Assembly: GCF_029784165.1 (NCBI RefSeq)
Contig: NC_073696.1
Span: 99,750,065-99,814,064 of the forward strand
Direction of reading: 5' to 3'
Origin: Wyeomyia smithii
Lineage: Eukaryota > Arthropoda > Insecta > Diptera > Culicidae
DNA length: 64,000 nt
Below, piece after piece: positions 1 to 11,839 of the stretch (its first letter is position 1; every line of letters begins with the position of its first letter). The notes under the pieces are model-generated. The model was not told the origin of the DNA and ran no database searches. It saw only the letters and a list, made by a program, of their open reading frames with translations. The translations under genes and the position numbers were made by a program.

Positions 1-120
1 TCAGTTTTAAAGCATTCGCATGCCTACGTAATTATCGCATTCAAGACCCTGATTTTGAGTGTTATTAAATTAATTGAAAAAGGTCGCATTGATTTACGGA
101 CTTCAAATTGTTTATCAATA

Positions 121-1086
121 TAGGGGGATTAGGGGCATAATAAGCACATGGGGCGAAATGGGCACCCCGCTTTTATGTGAAACTACGCATTTTTTAATAC
201 AATGTGGTTTGTGGAACTCTTCCGTAGTTACTACAGTATCTCTTTATGTAGAACAAAAGTGGTTTGTCTGTTTAAAATATGGAAATATATTGAAAAATTC
301 AACTTGGTTCCCGGATATTGGAAAAATTATTATTATTGCGCACTACAAAATAAGCTTCTACAGTCGTTTAAATGGCTCAATCAAGTATGTAGACACATCA
401 ATATGACGTATGGGTCGTACCCCAAATTTCACCATCATTGAAGTTTTGATTTTAAGCTATAATTAGTATTAAAATCTCATGTTAACTTTAACTAATTCGG
501 TAGGGGCGAAATGGTCACCCTTAGGTGGGGTCAAATGAGCACACCTTGTCACATGAACTTACCTGAAATTCATCTCAGTAGACTTGTGAGTTTGTCTATT
601 TCCATAGTCAGTGTTTGTTTACAGTGATGGTGCGAACTTTTGTTGGAAAATCTTTGAGACTAAATCGGTCAGAAAAAGCGACTGCAGGCAGAATTGGCCA
701 CCAATAAGGCGCGACGGGACATTCAGAAAACAAACCGCCAAGTATCATGGCATTCCGCGACAAACGTTGGCCCACTTCTACACAGTTTCACGATATGTTC
801 TATTAGAGTGCTCCTTATACCCCGTGGGTGCTCATAATGCCCCAGTGGGGTGCTCATTCTGCCCCACACATCGACTGATTGCTAGTTTTTGATGCATGAA
901 TCTAATTTGTGTTTTTCACCATTATACGATAAACTTTTCAATTTGTGAATAGTGTACCTTTAATTATAGATAGTTAATTCAAGTTTTGCACTGAAGACAG
1001 CTTAATTTTTTTGTCGTTTTCCAAGCTTAAATCAGCAACCAAGTTAGGCCCCTATTCCCCTATTCATTATGCCCCTATTCCCCCTA
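121..1086. mobile_element. Non-autonomous TIR element with GGGGCATAAT-type ends
   Basis: The left end reads TAGGGGGATTAGGGGCATAA and the right end reads as its near reverse complement (ATTATGCCCCTATTCCCCCTA region, 1066-1086). The inside repeats the theme in both orientations: GGGGCGAAATGG near 147 and 503, and TGCTCATAATGCCCC and TGCTCATTCTGCCCC near 830 and 852. I see no transposase reading frame. The open frames at 74-892 are short and resemble nothing known. No clear target duplication was found, so the boundaries are approximate and the superfamily is open. Confidence 0.5.
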
Positions 1087-1726
1087 CAGGTATGTATCGA
1101 AAATTTTATCAATTAAAAATTCAACGACATTAGATAAAACGAATAATGGCCTGATTTTTTGTTTACTGAAAAAGACAGCAAATATTTTTGACAAATAATT
1201 GAAGCAAATTATTTGTAATAACAAGGCGAACAAATATTGACCGTCATTTTTCCAGCGAATATTTGCTTTGTGTAATGCCCACTTTAGAGCTGCTATATAT
1301 AGTTTGGCGACGTCAGTTTTGTGTTTAATAGGGTATGTAGTTTTATTACACTGTTGCATAGAAAAAATACAGTAAATCTTGCGGAATTTTTCAAGGAACG
1401 CGGGTATCCAGGGAATCAACATTTCTGTTCAAAGGTATTTCCTGGGAAAGCGTTCCCGGGATTGCAAACCCTATTCAAAACCGGAGAACTTTCAGGAAGA
1501 ATACGTAAAATTGTTTCATTATAGTATTGTGGATCTAGGTATTTCCCGTCATACTATGAAAATCACGTTTAATTTGTGTCTTTTTTCCAACGCATTCATG
1601 CAGTAAAAAGTACCTATAGTACTGTTTTATTACGGTCAACAAAATTTAATTTGACAAATTCAAAATGTTCCGTTGTTGGATAAAATACCAATTTACTATT
1701 CAGTAATATGTCGAGTAGTATTTCAG
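1087..1726. other. AT-rich stretch, no gene seen
   Basis: Short open frames on both strands have no recognisable motif and no plausible splice structure. No repeat with clear ends was seen. Confidence 0.5.
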
Positions 1727-1925
1727 CCTCCCCAGCTGGTCTCGAGGTACGATGCTGGCCTAACAAGCCAGTCGTCGTAGGTTCGAGTCTCGACTCGGGA
1801 AAGACTGTTAGTGTCAGTAGGATCGTAGCGCTAGCCCCGCAATTGTCCTGTACACTTTTAACGGTTGGCTGCGAAGTCTGTGTATAGTAGACAGAAGATC
1901 AAGCTCCGAATCGGAATGTAGCATT
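1727..1925 (+). mobile_element. tRNA-Val-like SINE, copy 1 (3' end lost)
   Basis: The head is tRNA-like. An arm CTGGC/GCCAG encloses the loop CTAACAA (anticodon AAC, valine-like), followed by a B-box GGTTCGAGTC at about 1780 and a 3' CTCGGGA pairing with the start. The body after the tRNA part contains GTGTCAGTAGGATCGTAGCG, CCCCGCAATTGTCC and GGCTGCGAAGTCTGTGTATA. The same body occurs in copies at 39727-39955 and 60750-60970, all on the plus strand. This copy loses similarity just after GAATGTAGCA, before the GCTTTG-rich tail of the others. An RNA polymerase III promoter (A and B boxes) is implied by the tRNA head. Confidence 0.8.
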
Positions 1926-2034
1926 GTTCTTCCGAAGTGAAATTTGAAAAATCTATATTGAGTGCTTAGTAGAGTGATTAAGAAATCAGAAAAAAACGAA
2001 TTATAAGCATTCCGTTAGACTCTACTTTTTTCCG

Positions 2035-2230
2035 AAGTGGCTGGACCGATTCTCAGAATCTTAGTATCAAATATGCCCCATAGGTTGCTATTGAATCCCG
2101 TTGTAATCAAACTTTTAGCTAAGGCATTATGTTTAAAAATGTTAAAATCACGAAACTCAATTATCTCAGAGATTATGTAACCGATTTGATCAAAATTAGT
2201 GTTAATAGAACGTGCCTCTCAATCCTTCAA
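2035..2230 (+). repeat. Fragment of the foldback-arm repeat family
   Basis: It contains phrases that recur many times in the 6.6-11.1 kb foldback: GGCTGGACCGATT, CCCCATAGGTTGCTATTGAA, GTAATCAAACTTTTAG and AAAATCACGAAACT. It looks like an isolated, decayed unit of that repeat, lying immediately downstream of the SINE relic. Confidence 0.65.
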
Positions 2231-3440
2231 CTAATAATATTCAAACAGATTAAAACCACAAGAGTTTTCAAGTTACGAAGAAAAACGCGTAAAAACAGTC
2301 AAAAATCATTTCAAAGTATTCTAATCATCTTTTTCAATGTATTCTAATTATTTAGAAAGGGAATACTTACAACATTCCAGAAATTACTGAAAAGTATCTT
2401 CCGAATGCAACTAAAACTAACAAAACTGGACGTTCGTGTCGGAGGCTTAAGTTTATGACAATACATCATAAATCTTCGAGAAAGAAAAAATATATATTGT
2501 AATTTTAATATTCATGTGAATGTATCTGTTTACGAGGGTGTGTGAATACATTCGAATGTGTGAGCATGTATGATGATGTGGGGATGATAGGGTGAGCAGT
2601 AATAACTGTTAGTGTTTCGCGGACGTGTTTAATTATAGATGGTTTAATCACAGATGTGTCTGCATATTTTTCGATTAGAGTGTATTCAAAGATCAACACA
2701 ACTTGCAGGTTTGTTTTGAATTATTATTCGTTCAAGAAGAAGTGGTAATCATAAACGCAGAAAGAAAACCTGACCGTACACGCACTTAGACGACTCCGGA
2801 AGCCATCAAACGAGTGGGAGATCGAATTGAACACAATCCTGGTCAGTAGTCTGAACAAAGATGGCCAAGGAACTGAGAATTTCAACTATGAAAAATAAAT
2901 TCGTGCTGAACTAGGGAGGATGCTTCAATATTATTTTTAAAAGTTTATTCAGAATCCAGATGTCCAGTCTAAATGGGAACTGCATATACCATTGCTGGTC
3001 TAAATATTTGTTTGTATATTAACAGTTTATTCTTGAGACAGAGTCTAGAATTTCTGTTGATAAGATTTTAGAAACATTTTATACACAGGGTGTTAGAGAG
3101 TTTACTTAAAATCCTTCAAGGGGTGATAGAGGACCCTATTTGAAGAAAAAAAAAATCTACGCATGTAGCCAAACTTTAACTACTGCGGAGTTATTTACTT
3201 TTTTCAGTTTTCGGTTATGTTTTTTTTAACGAGGTCTAGCACAAGAAGTATGATGCTCAGTTCTGTTGGTTTCCTAGGAAAGCTGAGAAATTTCTCAATC
3301 AATATCGTCTTAAAAACGTCTAATTATAGAGAATAAAAAGGATTTAGAAAGGAACAAATGTGAAATTAAATGATTTTTGAGAACTAAATTGCAATTTTCT
3401 CTCTGAAATGCGTGATAAACATGGGTTTTGTTGTTAGGAG
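2231..3440. other. Non-coding, no supported gene
   Basis: Short open frames only. Around 2515-2600 there is a degenerate purine/TG-rich stretch (TGTGTGAATAC, GAATGTGTGAGCATG) like a decayed microsatellite. No domain or splice structure was recognised. Confidence 0.5.
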
Positions 3441-3596
3441 CCATCCACATTCCACGTGGACAGATTTTTAACGATTTCAACCCCCCCCCCCTTCTCCTAC
3501 GTGGAAAACTGCCCATATACATTCTAAAAATGTTGCATGGACCGTGAACAATACACAGAGACCCCCCCACTCAAAACTGTCCACGTGGAATATGGA
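3441..3596. mobile_element. Small MITE with ~20-bp inverted ends
   Basis: The left end CCATCCACATTCCACGTGGA faces the right end TCCACGTGGAATATGG, and both contain the palindrome CCACGTGG. Total length is about 156 bp, with a C-homopolymer (3481-3490) inside. No coding capacity. The superfamily cannot be assigned because no clear target duplication is visible. Confidence 0.6.
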
Positions 3597-3626
3597 CCAA
3601 AATAAACATTGAAGCCTACTCTAAAA

Positions 3627-4290
3627 GCACCCTGTATTTATTGCACCATGTTTGGATATTCTCAATATGTTCCTTGAAAGTAAGATGACACCGCTCATCT
3701 TAACAACGTGATTAGTGGTGGGTTTGAGAAATGAAACTCTTGGTTTATGAGGGAAAATAATTAATTGCGTTTTTGATGCATTAGGAGAAATCTTCCGTTT
3801 CTGCAAGTACGATGAAAATATATCTAGACTTTTTTGCAGCATATGGCACGAATGCTTTTTTCGTTTGCGGAAATTCTTGTTTCGTCACAAAACAGAGGTT
3901 TCTCACATCCTAGTTGTAAATCAGAAAGATCAGAAGTCAAAATATAATATAATATTGAGCCCAAGATACTTCCTTGAGGTACACCAGTTCTAACAGGCAA
4001 TTTAACAGATTCACCATTTAAGAGGGCAGTCAGCCAAATAACTTTGTGTTATTTTAATGATTTAATAAGGAAAACAGAAAATGGACATTTTAGCAATTAT
4101 TAAACCTTCATGCCAAACACAGTCGAATGTTCTATGACTAAATGCGCAGCTTTAGTGGAATAGCCCTCAGATTGTTTAGCTCGAATCTTATTAGTTATTT
4201 GTTTTTGAAGTCCTTGATAACTGAGCCGTTGAGAGCAAAAGTGGTACATGTGCCATTAAGTTAATTTTTCAGAAGACGCGATAAACGAAA
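3627..4290 (-). mobile_element. Juan/Jockey-like LINE reverse transcriptase relic
   Basis: On the minus strand, fragments read in broken frames: GVPQGSILG (RT motif just before the catalytic box) near 3970-4000, a decayed block where F-A-D-D should be, then LQKSLDIFSSYLQ, NASKTQLIIFPHKP and KPTTNHVV at 3640-3842. This order and wording match Jockey-clade elements of the mosquito Juan type. Frameshifts and stops make it a dead fragment with no endonuclease, ORF1 or 3' tail visible. It lies just outside the left end of the large foldback element. Confidence 0.7.
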
Positions 4291-4539
4291 ACACTTAAAT
4301 AGTAAATTATTTTCAACAATTTTTTCCAACATAACTGCACTAAATCATTGCTGGAAAGGTTTCAAAAGACAGTACATGAAAGCATAACTAGTTCTGGTTG
4401 AGAAACTTACCCAAACTTCAATGGAAAAACCTAAATTAATCCACCTAGCGGTCAGACTCAGCCTTTCTCATTCAAACTTATTATTTGTAAAAAAAAAAAT
4501 TAAGTGAATGCTTAAATCCAATAAAGGTATATTCACTCT

Positions 4540-6631
4540 ATTATTGCTTGGATTTTCGGCTCATCAGTCTTTAAGCTGAACTAAACGAAGTACTGCCTCT
4601 TTTCCTCCAACGTTTCGACAATATATTTTGTCTTTATCAAGAAGTCTACAAAAAACAAAGCAGAGATGTGTTTTCCCTATTTTAAAACCTTTTCCGAATG
4701 TCTGGTACTTACTAAAGCTTTTCGTTTTGTTTTCATTTGTAACTTATTTAATACATAATTAACTGTGGTCTGTTTGCGTTTATCACATAAAATGGAACTA
4801 TTTTAAATAATTTTTGTCATTGAATAATCTAGAAAAACTTGTACTCGGAAAAACATTATTTATGGTTATTCGTTGATTTCATTGGATGTGGTTTCATTGT
4901 TCACATGCATTCCAAAGGAACTAGTATGCCATGACGTAATTTGTTACTGGGACCAAATAAGACCAAACGCTAAGAACATTTGCTTGGACCTGTTTCTGGA
5001 GCTGGTTGAATTTTGCATCGACGCTAGTTTCTTCAAATTTGATGGACGGTACCACCAACAGGTCTTCGGAACAGCTATGGGCAACCCTTTATCGCCAATT
5101 GTAGCGGAGCTTGTCACAGAGGTATTGCTTGATTGCGTACTCAAACAGCTTAAAATCAAAGTGCCGTTCATCAAAAAATATGTCGACGATTTAGTCACTG
5201 CCATTCCACTCGATCAGCTTGACTACGTGCTCAAGATTTTTAATAGCTACAACTCTAACATCCAGTTTACCTGTGAAACAGAGAAAAAAAACCGGTTACC
5301 TTTCCTTGACATGCTACTTGTCAGACACGATGATCAACATATATCGACGGAATGGTACCAAAAACCGATTGCAAGTGGCCGTTTTCTAAACTATTTTCGG
5401 CGCATCCACCTCACCAAAAAATAAACATGGCCATCAATTTTATTAGTAGAGTGAACAGGTTGTCCACCGGCCTATCGGAGTCTGCAAAAGTCAACATAAT
5501 GGACCAACATTTGAAGCTGAACGATTACCCTAAGACACTGCGACATCGCCTGATCAACCAGAGAAACTGTAGGAGTACCGAGCAACATAGTTCCAACCAA
5601 TCGCCGAGTGAACACCTGGAATACACTTACCGGTCAAAAGCATACATTCCGTATCTCACCGATAAGATCAGTAAGTTCCTGAAAAACGATTACAAAACAG
5701 TTAAGTTAGCCACACGAAAGACAAACATGGCCAAACAATATTATACACAAACAAAAGATAAAATAGCAAAAGTCGACCACACCAATGTTATTTATAGTAT
5801 TTCATGCAACGACTGCAGTTCACAATATATTGGCATGACTACAAATAAGTTAAAAACACGAATTAGCGGACACAGATCGAACTTGAATGCACTGCAGAAA
5901 CTTGTTGACACAGGCACCGACATAGAAGATCCACAATTCGCAACACTAAGTGAAAAGACAGCACTCTTGCACCACTGTATTAGAACCCAACACACATTTG
6001 ATCTTAACAATGTTAAAATACTCGACCAACACAGAAACACAACAGCACTACCGATTCTGGAAATATGCCACATAGCAACGAACAACAATACAGTTAACAA
6101 GAAAAGTGATACAGACGGGTTAAGTTCTATTTATGCAGGTGTGTTTAACACAGTAAAAAACAATAATAAACAACATAAAATTCATAGACGTCATGAAACT
6201 GACAATCATGCGCACTCAGACAATCTGATCTAGATAAAATTTCGACAACACACTAGTAGAAGATTAACAATTGTGACCATAAATAATGTTTTTCCGAGTA
6301 CAAGTTTTTCTAGATTATTCAATGACAAAAATTATTTAAAATAGTTCCATTTTATGTGATGAACGCAAACAGACCACAGTTAATTATGTATTATATAAGT
6401 TACAAATGAAAACAAAACGAAAAGCTTTAGCAAGTACCAGACATTCGGAAAAGGTTTTAAAATAGGGAAAACACATCTCTGCTTTGTTTTTTGTAGACTT
6501 CTTGATAAAGACAAAATATATTGTCGAAACGTTGAAGGAAAAGAGGCAGTACTTCGTACTTCGTAAAGACTGATGAGCCGAAAATCCAAGCAATAATAGA
6601 TACACGTCACAGTCGATAGCATTCACATTAC
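4540..6631 (+). mobile_element. Penelope-like element with inverted terminal repeats
   Basis: The insertion is flanked by a perfect 14-bp duplication GGTATATTCACTCT at 4526-4539 and 6632-6645. The uninterrupted counterpart, on the opposite foldback arm near 11115-11135, shows the empty target. About 325 bp at 4540-4866 reappears inverted at 6276-6599. The right side has an extra non-inverted tail (6600-6631). Between the repeats is a 5'-truncated Penelope-type coding region. Inverted rather than direct terminal repeats are a known feature of some Penelope-like elements. Here the left copy is probably an inverted piece of the 3' end joined during target-primed insertion (inference). Confidence 0.85.
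4873..6233 (+). pseudogene. Penelope-like reverse transcriptase plus GIY-YIG endonuclease, truncated and frameshifted
   Basis: Frame 1 (4873-5424) encodes a Penelope-type RT core: SLDVVSLFTCIP (motif 2a), GTAMGNPLSPIVAEL, and catalytic YVDD at about 5179-5190. A frameshift near 5395 moves the reading to 5352-6233, which continues through the thumb and linker into a GIY-YIG nuclease. That nuclease shows NVIYSISCNDCSSQYIGMT at about 5785-5845, KTRISGHRSN, and a HCIRTQH block near 5972. The N-terminal part of the RT is missing, so this copy is inactive. RT followed by C-terminal GIY-YIG is the diagnostic order of canonical Penelope-like elements, and that fold assignment is firm. Confidence 0.9.
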
Positions 6632-7498
6632 GGTATATTCACTCTTTGGGTTCTGAAATATTGATGTTGTAATTGAAGCATAAAATATAAAATTTGACGT
6701 AATTTTAGTGCTTTAGAAATAACGAAATAAAAGAAATGACTTTTAATTTCGAACAATTTAATCACGAGCGATACCGGGAACGTTCAAATAGTACGATATT
6801 ACATTCAAATCATGTTGAGGCCATATATATTGATCAAAGCAGGTATAGTGTTGAATAGTCTTTGAATTTCTTTTCTTTCCAAAACTTTTGAACAGCATAT
6901 CAAATTATGAAGTTTGTTATTGTTAAGTTTGAGAGATGACTCGTTTGTATGACACTAGTTATGTTCAAATTAGTCGTGAAATACTTGAGATAATAGACTT
7001 TCGTTGTTTTAACAATTTAATACATAACGGTTGCTTAAGTTTGATTACAATCAAATGAAAAGGAAACGTATAGGTCAGCCAAACTTTGAAACCTTAGTTT
7101 TTGCAGTGATTGCTATACCTTTCTAGGAGAAAGGCAAAAAGTGACCATGATGCCATTTCTATCATAGCTTTTAATTTCAACTTCGTAGCTGTAGTTTTAA
7201 AGAGTATGCGGGATACATTTCTTTCTATAACTTTTAAACCACATGTTTAAACATTATGAAATTCGTTGTTTAAGGGTTTAAAAGCCCATCAATTTGAATT
7301 CAACTATATTCATAGCTTCTGAGATATAAGAGCGATTTTCAGATTCTAACACAGCGCCAAAACTTAAACATTGATTACAATGAAATTCAATAGCAACCTA
7401 AGCGGCAAATAGACCCTTCATTTGACACCAAGATAGAAAGAATCGGTCAGACCATCGCTGAGAGAAGTGAGTGCGAAAAAAGTTGCACATACACACGT

Positions 7499-7532
7499 AA
7501 ACACACACACTCACACACACATATACACCTAT
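7499..7532. repeat. CA microsatellite in left foldback arm
   Basis: ACAC/CTCACACAC-type run followed by ATACAC. It corresponds in position to the GT run near 9350 in the other arm. Confidence 0.7.
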
Positions 7533-8142
7533 ACATTCATACATGCAGAAAATGCTCGATTCGTCGAACTGAGTCGAGTAGTATATGACATTCGGCCATT
7601 TGGATCACTTTTCTACCTTTTAATTATCCAGTGATCGTTAGGAGAAAGTCAATATGTTTACTTCCATTATGTGATTTCACATTTTTATGAACAACGGACA
7701 AAGTTACAATCCGATCCGATCCGATTATAATGAATTTAAATAGCAACATATGGGGCAACTAGACCTATCATTTGACACTAATTTTGCAAAAATCGGTTCA
7801 GCCATCTCTGAGAAAAATGAGTGAGTTTAAACAACCTCAGGATAACTTTTCTCTACATAACTTTTGAACCATATGTTCAATCATAACGAAACTTGAAAGT
7901 TAAGGGCTTTGGAGACAGCCCGATCATTTGAAAACAGTTTTATTGAAATCGGTTATGTGGTTCCTGAGATATTGATGTTTCGTGATTTTTACATTTTGAT
8001 ACATAACCTCTAAACTAAAAATCCGATTACAATGAAATTCAATAGCAACCTATGGCGCAACTAGACCTTTCATTTGCAATTAATTTCATGAAAATCGGTC
8101 CAGCCATCTCTGAGAAAAGTGAGTGAGAAAAAAAAGTTGCAC

Positions 8143-8185
8143 ATACACACACACACACATACACACATACATACATACATACAGA
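8143..8185. repeat. CA/CATA microsatellite in left foldback arm
   Basis: A run of (CA)n passing into (CATA)n. The mirror run (GTAT)n(GT)n lies at 8729-8770 in the right arm, consistent with the inverted symmetry of the element. Confidence 0.85.
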
Positions 8186-8728
8186 AAATGCTCAGTTCGT
8201 CAAAAGGGGTCGAGTGGTATATGACATTCGGCCATTGGGACCCCTTTTATACCTTTGGGTTTTCCAGTGATTGCTATACCTTTCTAGGAGAAAGGCAAAA
8301 AGTTCTGTTTCGACAAAAAAAAGCGACTTGGATTGTTTATAACTTTAGTTGTTGTTAATCAATCGCTAAAATCGTGTGTACTTCACTAGATAATCTAATG
8401 AAGGAGCTACAGTTAAAATTTCAAGTCAATCGGATGTAAACTTTTTCAGTTCTACTGCTCGGGTTTTGAGAAAAACGCGTTTAAAGTTTCAAATTGCTAT
8501 AAATCTTAAGAATCGCAACAGTAAAGCCCCTAATAATTTTTTACCCTTCAGTCAGCTACTCCTGTGCCGTAAAGTTGTCCTTTCTGGGCTTTATCTTCCT
8601 CTTCTACCTTTTTTGCCTTTCTCCTAGAAAGGTATAGCAATCACTGGAAAAACCAAAGGTATGAAAGTGGTCCCAATGGCCGAATGTCATATATTACTCG
8701 ACCCCTTTCGACGAACTGAGCATTTTCT

Positions 8729-8770
8729 GTATGTATGTATGTATGTGTGTATGTGTGTGTGTGTGTATGT
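8729..8770. repeat. GTAT/GT microsatellite in right foldback arm
   Basis: The reverse-complement counterpart of the run at 8143-8185, close to the symmetry centre of the foldback element. Confidence 0.85.
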
Positions 8771-11233
8771 GCAACTTTTTTTTCTGACTCACTTTTCTCA
8801 GAGATATATGGACCGATTTCCATTAAAATTAATTGCAAATGAAAGGTCTATTTGCGCCATAGGTTGCTATTGAATTTCATTGTAATCGGATTTTCAGTTT
8901 AGAGGTTATGTATCAAAATGTAAAAATCACGAAACATTAATATCTCAGAAACCACATAACCGATTTAAATAAATTTGGTTTCAAATGATCGGGCTATCTC
9001 CAGAACCTTTAACTTTTAAATTTCGTTATGATTAAGCATATGGCTCAAAAGTTATGCAAAGAAAAGTTATCGTGAGGTTGTTTAAACTCACTCATTTTTC
9101 TCAGAGATGACTGAACTGATTTTCACAAAATTAGTGTCAAATTAAAGGTCTAGTTGCCCCATAGGTTGCTATTGAATTTCATTGTAATCGGATTATAACT
9201 TTGTCCGTTGTTTATAAAAATGTGAAATCACATCGATCACTGGTTAATTAAAAGGTAGAAAAGTGATCCAAAATGGCCGAATGTCATATACTACTCGACT
9301 CAGTTCGACGAATCGAGCATTTTCTGCATGTATGCATGTATAGGTGTATATGTGTGTGTGAATGTGGGTGTGTATGTGCACCTTTTGTTTCGCACTCACT
9401 TCTCTCAGAGATGGTCTGACCGATTCTTTCTATCTCGGTGTCAAATGAAGGGTCTATTTGCCGCTTAGGTTGCTTTTGAATTTCATTGTAATCAAACTTT
9501 TAGTTTTGGCGCAGCGTCAGAATGTAAAAATCGCTCTTATATCTCAGAAGCTATTTACATAGTAGAATTCAAATTAATGGGCTTTTAAACCCTTGAACAA
9601 TGAATTTCATAATGTTTAAACATGTGGTTTGAAAGTTATAGAAAGAAACGTAACCCGCAGACTGTTTAAAAGTATAGCTACGATCAAAATATGTGGCCTC
9701 AACATCATTTAAATTTGATATTGTACTATTTCAATGGTTGCGGCCTTGCTCAGGATTGAAGTTGAAATAAAAAGTCATTTCTATCATTTCACTTTTTGCC
9801 TTTCTCCTAGAAAGTTATAGCAATCACTGCAAAAACTAAAGGTATAAAAGGGCTCAAAAGGGCCGAATGTCGTATATCACTCGACTTAGTTCGACGAGCT
9901 GAGCATTTTTTGTATGTGTGTGTGTGTGTGTGTGTGTGTAACGCTCTCCCAATCTCACTCCATTTTCTCAGAGATGGCTGAACCGATTTCAATGAAATTA
10001 ATTGCAAATGAAAGGTCTAGTTGCCCTTTAAGACCCTATTGAATTTTATTGTAATCTGATTTCTAGTTTAGAGGTTATGTATCAAAATATAAAAATCACG
10101 AAACATCAATATCTCAGAAACTACACAACCGATTTAAACAAAATTGGTTTCAAATGAATGGGCTACCTAAATAACCTCTAACTTTTGAATTTTATGAAGA
10201 TTGAACATGTGGCTCAGAGGTTAGAAGTTAAAAGAAACGTGTTCTGGAGACTATTTCTCACTCATGTTTCTCAGAGATGGCTGGACCGATTTTCATAAAG
10301 TCAGTGTCATATGGAAGGTCTTGTTGCCCCGTAAGACTTTATCATTTTTTTTTTGCAAACGGATTATTACTTTGCCTGTTATGTTTAAAAATGTGAAATC
10401 CAGCTATGAAAAGAAACATATTCCGAAGACTACTTGGACTCACTCACTTTTCTCAGAGATGGTGGACACGATGTCCACAAAATTAGTGTCAAATGAAAGG
10501 TCTAGCTGCCTCATAACTCCCTATTAAATTTTGCTGTAATCGGACTGTAATCTCTTCTATAATGTATCGAAATGTGAAAATCACGAAACTTCATTATCTT
10601 AGAAACTACACAACCGATTTGAACAATATTAATATCAGATGAACGGGCTAGTTAAGGGTTAACTGATGAATTATAATTGAATACGTGGTTTCAAAGTTTA
10701 GCTGACCTATACGTTCCCTTTTCATTTGATTGTGATCAAACTTAAGCAACCGTTATGTATTAAATTGTTAAAACAACGAAAGTCTATTATCTCAAGTATT
10801 ACACGACTTATTTGAACTCAACTAGTGTCATACAAACGAGAAATCTTAAAAAATTACAAATATCAAACTTCATAACAGTTTGATATAATTTGAAAAGAAA
10901 TTCAAAGCCTATTCAACACTACACCTGCTTTGATCAATACATATGGCCTCAACATGATTTAAATGTGGTATCTATTTGAATGTTCCCGGTATCCCTCGTG
11001 ATTAAATTGTTCGAAAATAAGAGAATTTTTTTTTTTGTTTCGCTATTTCTTAAGCGCTAACATTACGTCAAATTTCTTATTTTATACTTCAATTACAACA
11101 TTAATATTTTAGAACCAAAAGAGTGAATATAAATACCTTTATTGGATTTAAGCATTCATGTACATCTATTTTTACAAATAATAAGTTTGAATGAGAAAGG
11201 CTGAGTCTGACCGCTAGGTGGATTAATTTAGGT

Positions 11234-11839
11234 ATCAGACGCGGTATCAGACAGTCGACGCTCAGTGACTTCGACGCGGTTGGCGTCCGATCCCACGCAA
11301 AACTCAAACTTGTCACTCATATTGAAGTACTTTTGAGTATAACTCACAGTTAAAAAGTATCAAAAACTCAAACAAAGAACGTACACAACGAGAACGGCTG
11401 ATCGACTAAACAAATGGAATTTGTGAGTAAACACGTGCTGTAAAGACGCTGTAACGGTCGAAACTTGATGCAGCGACCTCTATACTACAAATTTGAAACA
11501 CGATATCGTTCATAGGTAACTTCCACTAGTTTACAAAGCCTCGAAATTAAAAACAAAAACGAGCATCGCCAAAATAAACGAAAAATGTTTTTTTGGAGCA
11601 TGAAAGTTGTTCGGTAAAAATTGATTTGAACGAATTTTGAAATCAGTACTTGGGCGATGTAGATTTTGATTCTGGGATAGTTTTAGCATGATTTAAGCCA
11701 ATAAAAAAAATTTGGTAGATATTACCTCTTAAGAACCGTCGTATGCACCATACTGCTTCTGCACCTTTGACCTCTTACCAGGCGAATGCTACACAGGCTT
11801 GATGTGAGAGTAATTTTCCGGGTTTTATTTTTTCTAAAG
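11234..11839. other. Non-coding, no supported gene
   Basis: Immediately right of the foldback element. No domain, splice site series or bounded repeat was seen. Confidence 0.45.

Larger units (their letters stand above)
4429..11233. mobile_element. Very large foldback (inverted-repeat) element, interrupted by a Penelope-like element
   Basis: Left outer sequence ACCTAAATTAATCCACCTAG (4429) is matched in reverse at 11214-11233. Further inside, blocks at 6640-8600 are mirrored by 8620-11110, for example GTGTTGAATAGTCTTTGAAT (left) against ATTCAAAGCCTATTCAACAC (right). The centre lies near 8.6 kb. Each arm is itself built of related units repeating phrases such as TCTCAGAGATGGCTG, GGTCTAGTTGCC, TAGGTTGCTATTGAA and AAAATCACGAAAC. 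The palindrome-like block CCTTTCTAGGAGAAAGG or its reverse recurs near 7120, 8280, 8620 and 9800, with CA/GT microsatellites near several of them. No transposase is seen. Removing the 2.1-kb Penelope insertion leaves about 4.7 kb of near-symmetrical sequence. It could be a foldback transposon or an inverted duplication of satellite-like units. Confidence 0.75.

Noticed and set aside
1750..1800. Functional tRNA-Val gene
   Set aside because: The tRNA-like part is followed by a conserved non-tRNA body found at two other sites, so it is a SINE head, not a tRNA gene.
8119..8838. Open frames with His-Thr or Val-Cys-Val repeats around the microsatellites
   Set aside because: They are translations of CA/GT repeats inside the foldback arms.
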